DNA of 64,000 nucleotides from Halorarum halophilum (GTDB taxonomy: Archaea > Halobacteriota > Halobacteria > Halobacteriales > Haloferacaceae), in NCBI RefSeq assembly GCF_013401515.1, contig NZ_CP058529.1, positions 2,170,001 through 2,234,000 on the forward strand. The letters are read 5' to 3'. A model generated the notes under the pieces. The model saw only the letters and a program-made list of their open reading frames with translations. It was not told the DNA's origin and ran no database searches. Positions 26,763 to 35,047 of this stretch are shown in pieces (position 1 is the stretch's first letter; each line of letters begins with the position of its first letter). A program made the position numbers and the translations under genes.

Positions 26763-27752
26763 TCAGTCGGCGCCGGGGTCGAGGACGACGTTGCGGAGCT
26801 CCCCGTCCCCGTCCAGCGCGGCCACGTTGTCGGCGACGATGTCCGCGAGACGGTCCCAGTGCTTCGGCGTGTGACCGCCGGTGTGTGGCGTGATGAGGCA
26901 GTTCTCGAGGTCCCACAGCGGGTGGTCGTTGGGGAGCGGCTCCGGCTCCGTGACGTCGAGCGCCGCGCCGCGGATCTTGTTCGACTGGAGCGCGGCCACG
27001 AGCGCGTCGGTGTCGACGATTCCGCCGCGGGCGGCGTTGACGAGGACGGCGTGCGGCGGCAGCGTCGCGAACTCGGCCTCCCCGACGAGCCCCCGGGTGA
27101 GGTCGTTGAGCGGGCAGGCGAGCACGACGTAGTCGCTGCGGGCGAACGCGTCGTGGATGGCGTCCTCGTCGAAGCCGACCACCTCGTCGGTCGGACCCCC
27201 CTTCTCGGGCGTGTAGCGGACGCCGATCGTCTCCACATCGAACCCCGCGAGCCGCCGGACGACCGCCTGCCCGATGGAGCCGAGACCGACGACCGTGACG
27301 GTGCTGTCGGTGAACTCGTGGGACTGGAAGTGGCGCCACTCCCCGTTCGCCTTCCGGCGCCACCCTTCGTGGAGCCGGCGGGCGAACACGAGCATGTTGC
27401 CGATGGACTGCTCCGCGATGCCCGGTGCGTGGATGCCGCCGGCGTTCGTGACGACGACGCCGCGCTCGGCCAGCGCGTCCGTCGGGAGGTGGTCGGTCCC
27501 GGCGAACGTGCAGGCGAACAGCTCCAGCCGGTCGGCCCGGGAGAGCCCCTCCTCGTCGATCCCGATCCCGGTGACGACCCGCGCGTTCCGGACGAGTTCC
27601 CGCTCGGCGCGGGGCGTCCGAGCGAGTTCGACCGTCCGCTCCGGCAGTCGCTCGCGGAGCTCCTCGGCGTACGACTCCATCGACAGGCCCTCCGTCCCCT
27701 CGCGGAGGACGAGGACGTCCGGCCCTTCGGCCGTGGTTGACTGGTCGGGCAT
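26763..27752 (-). CDS. D-2-hydroxyacid dehydrogenase (NAD-dependent)
   Basis: A 329-residue member of the D-isomer-specific 2-hydroxyacid dehydrogenase family, which interconverts 2-oxo and 2-hydroxy acids. The nucleotide motif GLGSIG is at 156-161; catalytic residues are Arg242 (NAARGGIVD), Glu271 (TEPEPLP) and His290 (TPHTGGHT). It is divergent from the first M20 gene across a 123-base gap that holds operator B, so it belongs to the regulated cluster. A plausible role is reduction of a 2-oxo acid produced by the lyase or transaminases nearby; the substrate cannot be read from the sequence. Confidence 0.85.
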   Translation of the reverse strand: MPDQSTTAEGPDVLVLREGTEGLSMESYAEELRERLPERTVELARTPRAERELVRNARVVTGIGIDEEGLSRADRLELFACTFAGTDHLPTDALAERGVVVTNAGGIHAPGIAEQSIGNMLVFARRLHEGWRRKANGEWRHFQSHEFTDSTVTVVGLGSIGQAVVRRLAGFDVETIGVRYTPEKGGPTDEVVGFDEDAIHDAFARSDYVVLACPLNDLTRGLVGEAEFATLPPHAVLVNAARGGIVDTDALVAALQSNKIRGAALDVTEPEPLPNDHPLWDLENCLITPHTGGHTPKHWDRLADIVADNVAALDGDGELRNVVLDPGAD

Positions 27753-27813
27753 AGTTGGCTCGGCGTCCCGTCGACGCGTACCGGGCGTTCGGGGGGACCC
27801 GACTTATCCTTTT

Positions 27814-27842
27814 GTGTATTCCGCATACACGGGAACTGTGTA
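27814..27842. promoter_or_regulatory. Cluster operator B: three half-sites 12 bases apart in a divergent promoter
   Basis: GTGTA (27814-27818), TACAC (27826-27830) and GTGTA (27838-27842) are each separated by seven bases. The right pair gives a perfect TACAC-N7-GTGTA palindrome directly upstream of the TATA-like CAATTAAG (27843-27850) of the M20 gene. On the other strand AAAAGGATAAGT (27813-27802) is the likely TATA box of the dehydrogenase gene, so one site can serve both. Confidence 0.7.
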
Positions 27843-27875
27843 CAATTAAGGTCGTGGGGCGTGTCATGGGCTCCC

Positions 27876-29156
27876 ATGACGGCACGACTCCGCGACCGAC
27901 TCACCCCGCTGCGCCGCGACCTGCACCGCCACCCGGAACCGGCGTGGCGCGAGTTCTACACGACCCACCGGCTCGTCGAGGAGCTCCGCGCGATCGACCC
28001 CGACGGGATCGCCGTCGGGCATGAAGCGTACGATCCGGCGGACCGGATGGCGGTCCCCGACGACGAGGAGTTCGGCCCGTGGGTGGAGCGGGCGCGCGAG
28101 CGCGGCGCCGACGCCGACCTCCTCGACCGGATGGCGGGCGGCAACACCGGCGCCGTCGCGTGGCTCGACCGCGGCGAGGGGCCAACGGTCGGGCTCCGCG
28201 TCGACATCGACGGCCTGTTCATCGAGGAGTCGACGGACGACGAACACCACCCCGTCGCCGAGGGGTTCCGCTCGGAGATCGAGGGCACGATGCACGCCTG
28301 CGGCCACGACGCGCACATGACGTGGGGGCTCGCCGTCCTCGAGGCGATCCGCGACAGCGACTTCTCGGGCACGTTCCGCGTGTTCTTCCAACCGGCGGAG
28401 GAGGAGAGCGGCGGCGGCAACCCGATGGCCGAGAGCGGGTTCGCCGAGGACCTCGACTACCTCCTCGCGGTCCACGTCGGCCTCGACCACCCGACGGGGC
28501 GGGTCGTCGCTGGCATCGAGAAGCCGCTGGCGATGGCCCACTTCGACGTGACCTTCGAGGGGACCTCCGCCCACGCCGGGAAGGCGCCCAACGAGGGTGA
28601 CAACGCGATGCAGGCGCTCGGCACCGCCATCACGAACGTCTACGGCATTCCGCGTCACGCGGACGGGATGACCCGCGTCAACGTCGGGACGGCCGAGGCC
28701 GGCACCGCGAGCAACGTCGTCGCGGAACGGGCCCGCGTGGCGGCGGAGGCGCGCGGCGAGACGACCGAGCTCATGGAGACGATGAAGCGGGAGTTCCGCC
28801 GACGGGTCCGGGCTGCGGCCGAGATGCACGGCTGCGAGGTGGACGTCGACGTCGTCAGCGAGTCGCCGCGCGCCGACAGCGACCCGGAACTGGTCGACCT
28901 CGTCGCCGACGTCGCCCGCGACGTTCGGGGCGTCGAGGAGGTCGTTCCCACGGCCGACTTCGGCGCGAGCGAGGACGCCACGTTCCTGATGCGTCGAGTC
29001 CAGGAGAACGGCGGACTGGCGTCGTACCTGATCGTGGGCACGGACCACCCGACGAGCCACCACACGCCGACGTTCGACGTCGACGAGCGCAGCCTCGAGA
29101 TCGGCGTCGACGTGCTCACCGACGCCGTCCTAGAACTCTCCGAACGGGGGCCATGA
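27876..29156 (+). CDS. M20 family amidohydrolase (candidate N-acetyl-diaminobutyrate deacetylase, copy 1)
   Basis: A 426-residue zinc hydrolase of the M20D/AbgA-like branch. Metal ligands are in HACGHDAHM (His140, Cys142, His144) and FQPAEEES (Glu175, Glu176); the dimerisation domain contains SAHAGKAPNEGDNAMQAL and the C-terminus HHTPTFDVDE. In ectoine breakdown the product of DoeA must be deacetylated; bacterial DoeB is an AstE-type enzyme, but M20-type deacetylases (sometimes called DoeB2) also exist, and I infer that role here. ATG 27876 fits a TATA box 26-33 bases upstream; a GTG five codons earlier is possible. It overlaps the next gene by four bases. Confidence 0.75.
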   Translation: MTARLRDRLTPLRRDLHRHPEPAWREFYTTHRLVEELRAIDPDGIAVGHEAYDPADRMAVPDDEEFGPWVERARERGADADLLDRMAGGNTGAVAWLDRGEGPTVGLRVDIDGLFIEESTDDEHHPVAEGFRSEIEGTMHACGHDAHMTWGLAVLEAIRDSDFSGTFRVFFQPAEEESGGGNPMAESGFAEDLDYLLAVHVGLDHPTGRVVAGIEKPLAMAHFDVTFEGTSAHAGKAPNEGDNAMQALGTAITNVYGIPRHADGMTRVNVGTAEAGTASNVVAERARVAAEARGETTELMETMKREFRRRVRAAAEMHGCEVDVDVVSESPRADSDPELVDLVADVARDVRGVEEVVPTADFGASEDATFLMRRVQENGGLASYLIVGTDHPTSHHTPTFDVDERSLEIGVDVLTDAVLELSERGP

Positions 29157-30532
29157 GCGAGGAACCGTCCGTCGGCGGGGACGCCGGAAGTGACCATACC
29201 GACCGGGAACCCGGGGACGGCGTGGGCATCACGGACGGGGCCGGAGACAGCGCGGACGCCTCGGAGCGGGACGTCGACCGGACGGCCGAGGACGTCGTCT
29301 CCCTCGCCGACGTCCGGGCGGCCCGCGACCGCCTCGCGGACGTCGTCCACCGGACGCCGCTGGACACCTCGCGGACCCTCGCCCGGCTGAGCGGCGCCGC
29401 GTCCGTCGGGCTGAAGCTGGAGAACACGCAGCGGACGGGGTCGTTCAAGATCCGCGGCGCGTACAACCGGATGGCGGAGCTGTCGGCCGACGAGCGGGCC
29501 GAGGGCGTGATCGCGGCGAGCGCCGGCAACCACGCTCAGGGCGTCGCGCTCGCCGGTCGTCTGCTCGACGTCGACGCCACGATCGTCGTCCCGGAGGTGA
29601 CGCCCGCGGCGAAGATCGAGGCGACCCGCGGCTACGGCGCCGAGGTCGTCGTCGAGGGCGACATCTACGAGCGGTCCTACGAGCGTGCGCTCGAACTCGC
29701 TGAGGAGACGGGCCGGACGTTCGTCCACCCGTTCGACGACGAGGCGGTGATCGCCGGCCAGGGGACCGTCGGGCTCGAACTCGCCGAACAGTACCCCGAC
29801 CTCGACGCGGTGCTCGTCCCCATCGGCGGCGGCGGGCTCATCTCGGGGGTGGCGACGGCGATGGCGACGCTCCCGGACGACGTCCGCGTCGTCGGCGTCC
29901 AGCCCGAGGGAGCGCTCCACGCGAAACCGTCGCTGGCGGAGGGCCGCATCCACGAGCTGTCGGACGTCGACACCGTCGCCGAGGGCATCGCCGACACGCG
30001 ACTGCTCGGGGCGACGTTCGCGGTCGTCCGCGAGCGCGTCGACGAGGTGGTCGGCGTCACCGACCGGGAGCTGGGGGTCGCGGTGACGCTGCTGGCCGAG
30101 CGAGCCAAGACCGTCGCCGAAAGCGCCGGCGCCGCCGGGGTCGCGGCGCTGCTGTCCGACGAACTCGACGTGGGAGGCGAGCACGTCGGGGTCGTCGTCT
30201 CCGGCGGGAACGTGAACCTCACCGAGCACGCCGAACTCGCCCGGACCGGGCTCGGGGAACTCGGTCGGTACGCGGAGGCCCGGCTGGCGGTCGACGGCTG
30301 GCCGACCGCCGTCGCCGACGTGGTCGAGACGGTCGAATCCGAGGGCGCCGAACTCGACGCGCTCGAACGCGCCCGCCGTGGTGCCGACGACGAGCCGAAC
30401 CGCGTGCCCGTGACAGTCGGCATCGAGGGGAGCGGCCGCGAGCACCTCGACGGCGTGCTCGCGGCGCTCGACGAACTGGACGACGTCGAGGTCACGGGCG
30501 CCGGCGGTCGCGTCGGTTCCGGCGGTTCGTAG
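29153..30532 (+). CDS. Threonine ammonia-lyase-like PLP enzyme (EutB-like)
   Basis: A 459-residue fold-type II PLP enzyme. The PLP lysine is Lys99 (GSFKIRGAYN), the phosphate loop is near 224 (PIGGGGLISG), and a C-terminal segment (VPVTVGIEGSGREHLDGVLAALDEL) looks like an ACT-type regulatory domain. The first 45 or so residues are an acidic extension. Threonine ammonia-lyase makes 2-oxobutyrate, but the bacterial ectoine clusters contain a similar protein, EutB. The four-base overlap with the M20 gene and the shared operator B favour a role in the cluster. Biosynthetic IlvA is the alternative. Confidence 0.75.
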   Translation: MSEEPSVGGDAGSDHTDREPGDGVGITDGAGDSADASERDVDRTAEDVVSLADVRAARDRLADVVHRTPLDTSRTLARLSGAASVGLKLENTQRTGSFKIRGAYNRMAELSADERAEGVIAASAGNHAQGVALAGRLLDVDATIVVPEVTPAAKIEATRGYGAEVVVEGDIYERSYERALELAEETGRTFVHPFDDEAVIAGQGTVGLELAEQYPDLDAVLVPIGGGGLISGVATAMATLPDDVRVVGVQPEGALHAKPSLAEGRIHELSDVDTVAEGIADTRLLGATFAVVRERVDEVVGVTDRELGVAVTLLAERAKTVAESAGAAGVAALLSDELDVGGEHVGVVVSGGNVNLTEHAELARTGLGELGRYAEARLAVDGWPTAVADVVETVESEGAELDALERARRGADDEPNRVPVTVGIEGSGREHLDGVLAALDELDDVEVTGAGGRVGSGGS

Positions 30533-30559
30533 AAGAGCGGGCAGCGGCGTCGTCCGGTT

Positions 30560-31921
30560 TTAGACCGCTTTCGGCGTGGTTTCGACGTCCCCGATCGCCT
30601 CGCAGAAGATGCCGACGCCGAGTTCGATCTCCCGTTCGGTCGAGTCGAGGGGCGGGAGCAGCCGGATGGTCTTCCGCCCGCAGCCGAGGGTCAGCAGGCC
30701 GCGCCGCAGCGCCGCCTCGACGACTACGTCCCTGCGGTCGGCCGTGTCGAACTCGACGGCGAGCATCAGGCCCTTGCCGCGCACGTCGACGACGCCGTCC
30801 GGGGCGTCGTCGCGGAGCAGCTCCTTCGCCTGCCGACCGCGCGTGGTGGCGTTCTCGAGCAGGTCGTACTCCTCGATCGCCTCCAGGGTGAGCGCGCCCA
30901 TCGCCGACGCGAGCAGGTCGCCGCCGCCGAACGTGGAGCCGAGGCGGTTCTTCTCGGCCGGGAACAGCTCCTCCCGCGAGATGGTCGCGCCGACGCGCAG
31001 TGCCTTCGCCGCCGAGATGACGTCCGGCTCGATGTCGTAGTGGTCCGAGGCCCACAGCTTCCCGGTGCGACCGATGCCGGACTGGATCTCGTCGACGACG
31101 AGCGGGATGTCGTACTCGTCGCTGACCGCGCCAACCTCGGCCGCGAACGACTCGCTCGGGAAGCGGTAGCCGCCGACGCCCTGGATCGGTTCGAGGACGA
31201 TGAACGCCACCTCCTCGGGGTCGACGTGGCCGCCCTCGGGCGCGAGCGCGCCCCGGAGCTGAGAGGTCCCGCCGGCGAAGAACCCGCAGTCGCAGGCCTC
31301 GGGGTCGCAGGTCCGGTCCGAGCAGAACGGGACGGTCCTGATCCCCGCGATCTCCGGGTAGTGGCGGGTGTAGACGTCCTTCGAGCGCGTAAGCGACAGC
31401 GCGCCGAGCGTCCGACCGTGGAACGAGCCGTCGAAGGTGTAGCCGTACTTCGCGGCCGGCCGGTTGTCGTGGGCGACCTTCATCGCGTTCTCGATCGCCT
31501 CGGCGCCGGAGTTCGAGAGGAAGACGGTGTCCAGCCCGTAGTGGTCGGACACCTCAGTCAGCTTCTCCATCAGGTGGCTCGACCCGGGGACGGCCGACTC
31601 CTCGGGCGTCGGGCCGGCGCCGAAGTACATGTCCTGGCCGGCGATCTTCATCGGCTCGACGAGGTCGAACTCGGCCAGCGGGTCGAGGACCTTCTCGTTG
31701 TTGTAGCCGAGCGGCGCCGCGCCGATGTGGCAGGTGAAATCCAGCAGGACGTTGCCGTCGACGTCGGTGACGAACGGGCCGTCCGCCTCGGCGGTCACGT
31801 CCCAGACGAACTCGTGGGAGTACTCGCTCGGCGCGGCGTGTTCCCCGTGGAACTCGACCCACGCCTCGGCGTTCGGGCCGGGGAGGGCGTCCGTGTCGGG
31901 TTCCGCTGTCCCCCTATCCAT
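30560..31921 (-). CDS. Class III aminotransferase (cluster copy 1)
   Basis: A 453-residue PLP aminotransferase of the GABA/ornithine/diaminobutyrate group. Motifs: FLSNSGAEAIENAMKVA (134-150), FDGSFHGRTLGALSLT, VVDEIQSGIGRTG and PLP lysine Lys306 (SAAKALRVG). A four-Cys insertion (Cys200, 205, 210, 212) could hold a metal. ATG 31921 is chosen because its T forms part of operator C and a TATA-like box lies 25-32 bases upstream; an earlier frame start at 31963 lies inside the promoter. In the model it would remove the second amino group of diaminobutyrate or act on a downstream amine. GABA transaminase is an alternative. Confidence 0.82.
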   Translation of the reverse strand: MDRGTAEPDTDALPGPNAEAWVEFHGEHAAPSEYSHEFVWDVTAEADGPFVTDVDGNVLLDFTCHIGAAPLGYNNEKVLDPLAEFDLVEPMKIAGQDMYFGAGPTPEESAVPGSSHLMEKLTEVSDHYGLDTVFLSNSGAEAIENAMKVAHDNRPAAKYGYTFDGSFHGRTLGALSLTRSKDVYTRHYPEIAGIRTVPFCSDRTCDPEACDCGFFAGGTSQLRGALAPEGGHVDPEEVAFIVLEPIQGVGGYRFPSESFAAEVGAVSDEYDIPLVVDEIQSGIGRTGKLWASDHYDIEPDVISAAKALRVGATISREELFPAEKNRLGSTFGGGDLLASAMGALTLEAIEEYDLLENATTRGRQAKELLRDDAPDGVVDVRGKGLMLAVEFDTADRRDVVVEAALRRGLLTLGCGRKTIRLLPPLDSTEREIELGVGIFCEAIGDVETTPKAV

Positions 31922-31937
31922 ACACAGTTTATGTGTA
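31921..31937. promoter_or_regulatory. Cluster operator C (perfect TACAC-N7-GTGTA) at the start of the class III aminotransferase gene
   Basis: TACAC (31921-31925), seven bases, GTGTA (31933-31937); the arms extend to six bases (TACACA/TGTGTA). Its first base is the T of the minus-strand start codon, and the likely TATA box (CATTAAAAG read on plus, 31945-31953) lies just beyond it. The site therefore covers the transcription start point, a repressing position. Confidence 0.75.
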
Positions 31938-32088
31938 CTACGTACATTAAAAGTTGTTATCAACCGGCAGTCGGGGCGGTCGCCGGGCGGTCGGAGCGGG
32001 GAACGTTCTCCGAACGGGAGGAGCGGTCAGTGCGTCGGACCCGACGAGGGAGGAGGGGAGGGTCGGTCGGGACCGGCCCGAATCGGCG

Positions 32089-33750
32089 TCAGTCGTCGTC
32101 GGTCGTCTCGGTCGGCTCGGGGGGCTCCGTCCCGCCCGGGGAGGTATCCGGCCGCGAGCCGAAGATCCAGGCGTTCTCCCGGAGCAGCACCCTGCCGTAC
32201 TCGGAGCTGAACTCCCTGACGAGCCCGAGCAGGGCGAACAGGCAGACGAACGCGAACGGGCCACCGGTGATGATGGCGGCCGACTGGAGCGCCGAGGTGC
32301 CGCCGAGCGTCATGAGGATGGCGGCGAACATCCCCAGCACGACGCCCCAGAACACCCGGTTGATGCTCGAGGGGCGCGCCTTGCCGCCGGTCGTCATCAT
32401 CGACACCGCGAGCGTCGAGGAGTCCGCGGAGGTGATGAAGAACGTCGTCACCAGCAGCATGAACGCCAGCATGAACACCGTCCCGAACGGGAACGCCTCG
32501 AAGAGGATGAACCCGGACGCCTCCGCACCGGGACCGCCGTCGGCCAACACCGCGCTGAAGTCGGCGACGCCGGTGTGCTGGTAGAAGACGGCCGTCCCGC
32601 CGACGAACGTGAACCACGGGATCGTCGCCGCCGACGTGGCGCCGATGCCGGTGAACGCGACCTCGCGGACGGTCCGGCCCTTCGAGATGCGGGCGATGAA
32701 CAGGCCCGCGAACGGCGACCACGAGAGCGCCCACGCCCAGTAGAAGACGGTCCACGCGTTCGCCCAGCCCGTCCCGCCCTCGACGCCCGCACCGGTGAAC
32801 AGGCTCATCGAGACGAAGTCGGTGATCATGCCGCCGAACGCCTGCGTCCCCAGCAGGACGAGGAAGACGGTCGGCCCCACGACGAACGTCGCCGTCATGA
32901 GGATCACGAACATGACCATGTTGAAGTTCGAGAGCCGGCGGATGCCCCGGTTCACCCCGAGCACCATCGAGACGGTGAACAGCAACGTCATCGTCGTGAC
33001 GACGAGGATGATGCCGGTGGTCCCCAGGTCGATGCCCCACTGGTAGTTCAGGCCGCTGATGAACTGGCTCCCGATGAACCCCAGCGACGTCGCCACGCCG
33101 CCGATGGTCGCGAAGACGGCGACGATGTCGACGACCTTCGCGACGGGGCCGTCGAGGTTGTCCCGCCCGATGAGCGGCGTGAGCGCCGAGGAGACGCGGA
33201 GGGGGACGTTCTCGTAGTTGTAGGTGAAGTAGCCGATGGCGATCCCCATGATGGTGAACACGGCCAGTTGGGGGAGCGCCCAGTGGAAGATGGTCTGCTG
33301 GACGGCGATGACCATCGCCTCGCTCGTCCCTGCCTGGACGTCGAACAGCGGCGAGGGGTTGTCGTAGTAGAACAGCGCTTCAGTCGGTCCCCAGAAGACG
33401 ACGCCGGCCGCGAAGCCGGCCGAGTACAGCATGGCGAAGAAGGAGAAGAAGCTGTACTCGGGCGGGTCGTCGCCGAGCGTGATGTTCCCCCACGGGCCGA
33501 CGATGAGGAACAGGAGGAACAGCACGACGAGGAAGACGATGAGCAGCAGCGCCCAGTTGAGGTACGTGAGCATCGCGTCGTTGGCGACGCTGATCCACTC
33601 CACCACGAGTTCGGGCGCGAGGAAGTACAGCAGGATGAGCCCGACCGTCAGCCCCGCGCCGAAGACGAAGACGATGGGATCGAGCTCCTCGCGGAACTGC
33701 TCCACCGCACCCCGGTCCCCACCGGTGCGCGGCTCGCCGCCGTCGCTCAT
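32089..33750 (-). CDS. BCCT family osmolyte transporter
   Basis: A 553-residue membrane transporter of the betaine/choline/carnitine/ectoine family, with about 12 membrane helices between residues 25 and 510. The family signature region FYWAWALSWSPFAGLFIARI with the following SKGRTVRE is near residue 335, and GFAAGVVFWGPTEALFYY corresponds to the Gly-rich unwound helix TM3. Charged tails are on both sides. Some BCCT proteins import ectoine (EctT, BetP and others), so uptake of the cluster substrate is likely; glycine betaine is the alternative. It has an apparent leader of about 110 bases carrying operator E upstream of its TATA box and palindrome H at the presumed start site. Confidence 0.88.
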   Translation of the reverse strand: MSDGGEPRTGGDRGAVEQFREELDPIVFVFGAGLTVGLILLYFLAPELVVEWISVANDAMLTYLNWALLLIVFLVVLFLLFLIVGPWGNITLGDDPPEYSFFSFFAMLYSAGFAAGVVFWGPTEALFYYDNPSPLFDVQAGTSEAMVIAVQQTIFHWALPQLAVFTIMGIAIGYFTYNYENVPLRVSSALTPLIGRDNLDGPVAKVVDIVAVFATIGGVATSLGFIGSQFISGLNYQWGIDLGTTGIILVVTTMTLLFTVSMVLGVNRGIRRLSNFNMVMFVILMTATFVVGPTVFLVLLGTQAFGGMITDFVSMSLFTGAGVEGGTGWANAWTVFYWAWALSWSPFAGLFIARISKGRTVREVAFTGIGATSAATIPWFTFVGGTAVFYQHTGVADFSAVLADGGPGAEASGFILFEAFPFGTVFMLAFMLLVTTFFITSADSSTLAVSMMTTGGKARPSSINRVFWGVVLGMFAAILMTLGGTSALQSAAIITGGPFAFVCLFALLGLVREFSSEYGRVLLRENAWIFGSRPDTSPGGTEPPEPTETTDDD

Positions 33751-33850
33751 GGGGTTCTCACCCCGATCGGAGGGTCCCGGACGTTCGTAGAGCGCGCCTC
33801 CCGATCACCACACGCTCCTCCCGTCACCCGTCTGCACGCCGTGCTGACTG

Positions 33851-33862
33851 GTGGCATACCAC
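33851..33862. promoter_or_regulatory. Palindrome H (GTGGCATACCAC) at the presumed BCCT transcription start
   Basis: GTGG and CCAC arms around CATA, about 20-25 bases downstream of the BCCT TATA box. It matches palindrome G before the second M20 gene at 10 of 12 positions, giving GTGRCATAYCAC. Confidence 0.4.
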
Positions 33863-33909
33863 ACCGATAGATAGAATCCATGATAAATGTTTCTTTTTCG
33901 TACCCACCA

Positions 33910-33926
33910 TATACAGAAAGCGTATA
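33910..33926. promoter_or_regulatory. Cluster operator E (perfect TATAC-N7-GTATA) upstream of the BCCT gene
   Basis: TATAC (33910-33914) and GTATA (33922-33926) with seven bases between. The site is about 20 bases upstream of the BCCT TATA-like box and 160 bases before its start codon. Confidence 0.65.
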
Positions 33927-34165
33927 CAATCTGGTCACCCACCCGACCACGTCCGCGACCCCACGAGTCGGGGGATTCCGGGGGGCTCTAACCTGTGCTC
34001 GTGAATCTAGTGGGATGGCCGTCTATCGGAATAAATGCTCCCGGCGTGGGCACCGACGGGCGTCGATGGACGGGTCACGCACGACGCCGAGTACTTGCGC
34101 TGGTCGGACCGGCGAGACGAAGAAGAGACGATGGAATCGCGAACCCGACGAGGGCCGAACCGGCG

Positions 34166-34813
34166 TCAGTTGGTGAGCTCGTCGAGCTTCGCCTCGCGGG
34201 CCTCGGCGCTCTCGTCCACGTTCCGGAGGAACTCGTCGACGCTCTCCTTGATCTCCTCGCGGGCCGCGGCGGGGGAGAACTCCTCGGACATGGTGAGCAG
34301 CCGGACGAACGCCCGGAGTTCCGTGTCCGTGATCTGTGCGAACTCGCCGTTCTCCAGCTTCTCGACCACCTCGTCGACGTCGATCTGGCCGACCGGGTCG
34401 ACGTTGAACTCGACGTTGACCATGCGGTAGTCGGAGCCGGCGAGCTGCTGTTCGGCCTTGCCGACGCCCTCGGAGAGCATGTCCTTGAACGGCGTGTAGT
34501 AGCCCATCGTGCCGAGGTGGAGGAACGCCAGCATGTCGGTGATGCCCTGCGTGTACGCCTCCCGGTCCTCGTCGTCGGGATCGAACACGGTGTTGCGGTC
34601 GCGCTCCTCGAGGTACTCGAAGAGGATGCTGAAATCGAGGATCGCGTTCCGGACCCGGCGCCGGATGCGGTTCCGCTTCTGCTTCTTCGAGTGCTCGGTG
34701 TAGTCGGTCTTCCGTCCGAGCAGGAAGTCGCGGTCGGAGGGCGTGAGGATCCCGCGGGGCCGGTCGGCGTCGGCCGCCGTCTCCAGCGAGTCGGGGACGT
34801 CGTCGGTCGTCAT
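34166..34813 (-). CDS. Haloarchaeal protein of unknown function, candidate cluster regulator
   Basis: A 215-residue protein. Residues about 20-60 form a conserved, unusually basic block for this proteome (RGILTPSDRDFLLG, then KKQKRNRIRRRVRNAILDF), followed by LFEYLEERDRNTVFD. I remember this block from many uncharacterised haloarchaeal proteins but cannot name the family, and no classical helix-turn-helix is obvious. Operator D overlaps its start codon exactly as operator C does at the aminotransferase, which suggests that it controls its own synthesis. It lies between transporter and catabolic genes, and no other regulator is present. A regulatory role is inference. Start 34813 has a TATA-like box (GATTAACG on plus, 34838-34845). 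Confidence 0.6.
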   Translation of the reverse strand: MTTDDVPDSLETAADADRPRGILTPSDRDFLLGRKTDYTEHSKKQKRNRIRRRVRNAILDFSILFEYLEERDRNTVFDPDDEDREAYTQGITDMLAFLHLGTMGYYTPFKDMLSEGVGKAEQQLAGSDYRMVNVEFNVDPVGQIDVDEVVEKLENGEFAQITDTELRAFVRLLTMSEEFSPAAAREEIKESVDEFLRNVDESAEAREAKLDELTN

Positions 34814-34829
34814 ACACGGTTTACGTGTA
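34813..34829. promoter_or_regulatory. Cluster operator D (perfect TACAC-N7-GTGTA) at the start of the candidate regulator gene
   Basis: TACAC (34813-34817), seven bases, GTGTA (34825-34829), with six-base arms TACACG/CGTGTA. The spacer GGTTTAC resembles that of operator C. As there, the first base belongs to the start codon and the TATA-like box follows directly, so binding should block initiation. Confidence 0.75.
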
Positions 34830-35047
34830 CTGGCGGGATTAACGCTTGTGGTCGGGGAAACCGAGCGGCCGTCGGGAAGGGGGAGAAGACGGCGCTAACC
34901 GCCGTCTCCGCGCGTTTCGCTCCCCTGAATCGATCGGCGTTCCGACCTAGACGGCCGTCGAATCCGGCCCGGCGTACACAGTTTTCGCTATGGACACTAC
35001 TTCCCGACGGCTACGTGCGTGCTCGACGAACAGGGGATTCCGAGCCG

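Larger units (their letters stand above)
33751..34165. other. Long upstream region of the BCCT gene
   Basis: About 415 bases without a gene. It holds a TATA-like box (TGATAAATG read on plus, 33881-33889), palindrome H at 33851-33862, operator E at 33910-33926, and then GC-rich sequence down to the end of the next gene at 34166. The transcript would have a leader of about 110 bases; a GGTGAG sequence close to the start codon may serve as ribosome site. Confidence 0.5.

Noticed and set aside
34974-34990. TACAC-N7-GCTAT near the end of the second M20 gene
   Set aside because: The second arm is wrong, and the position is not next to a TATA box and start codon.
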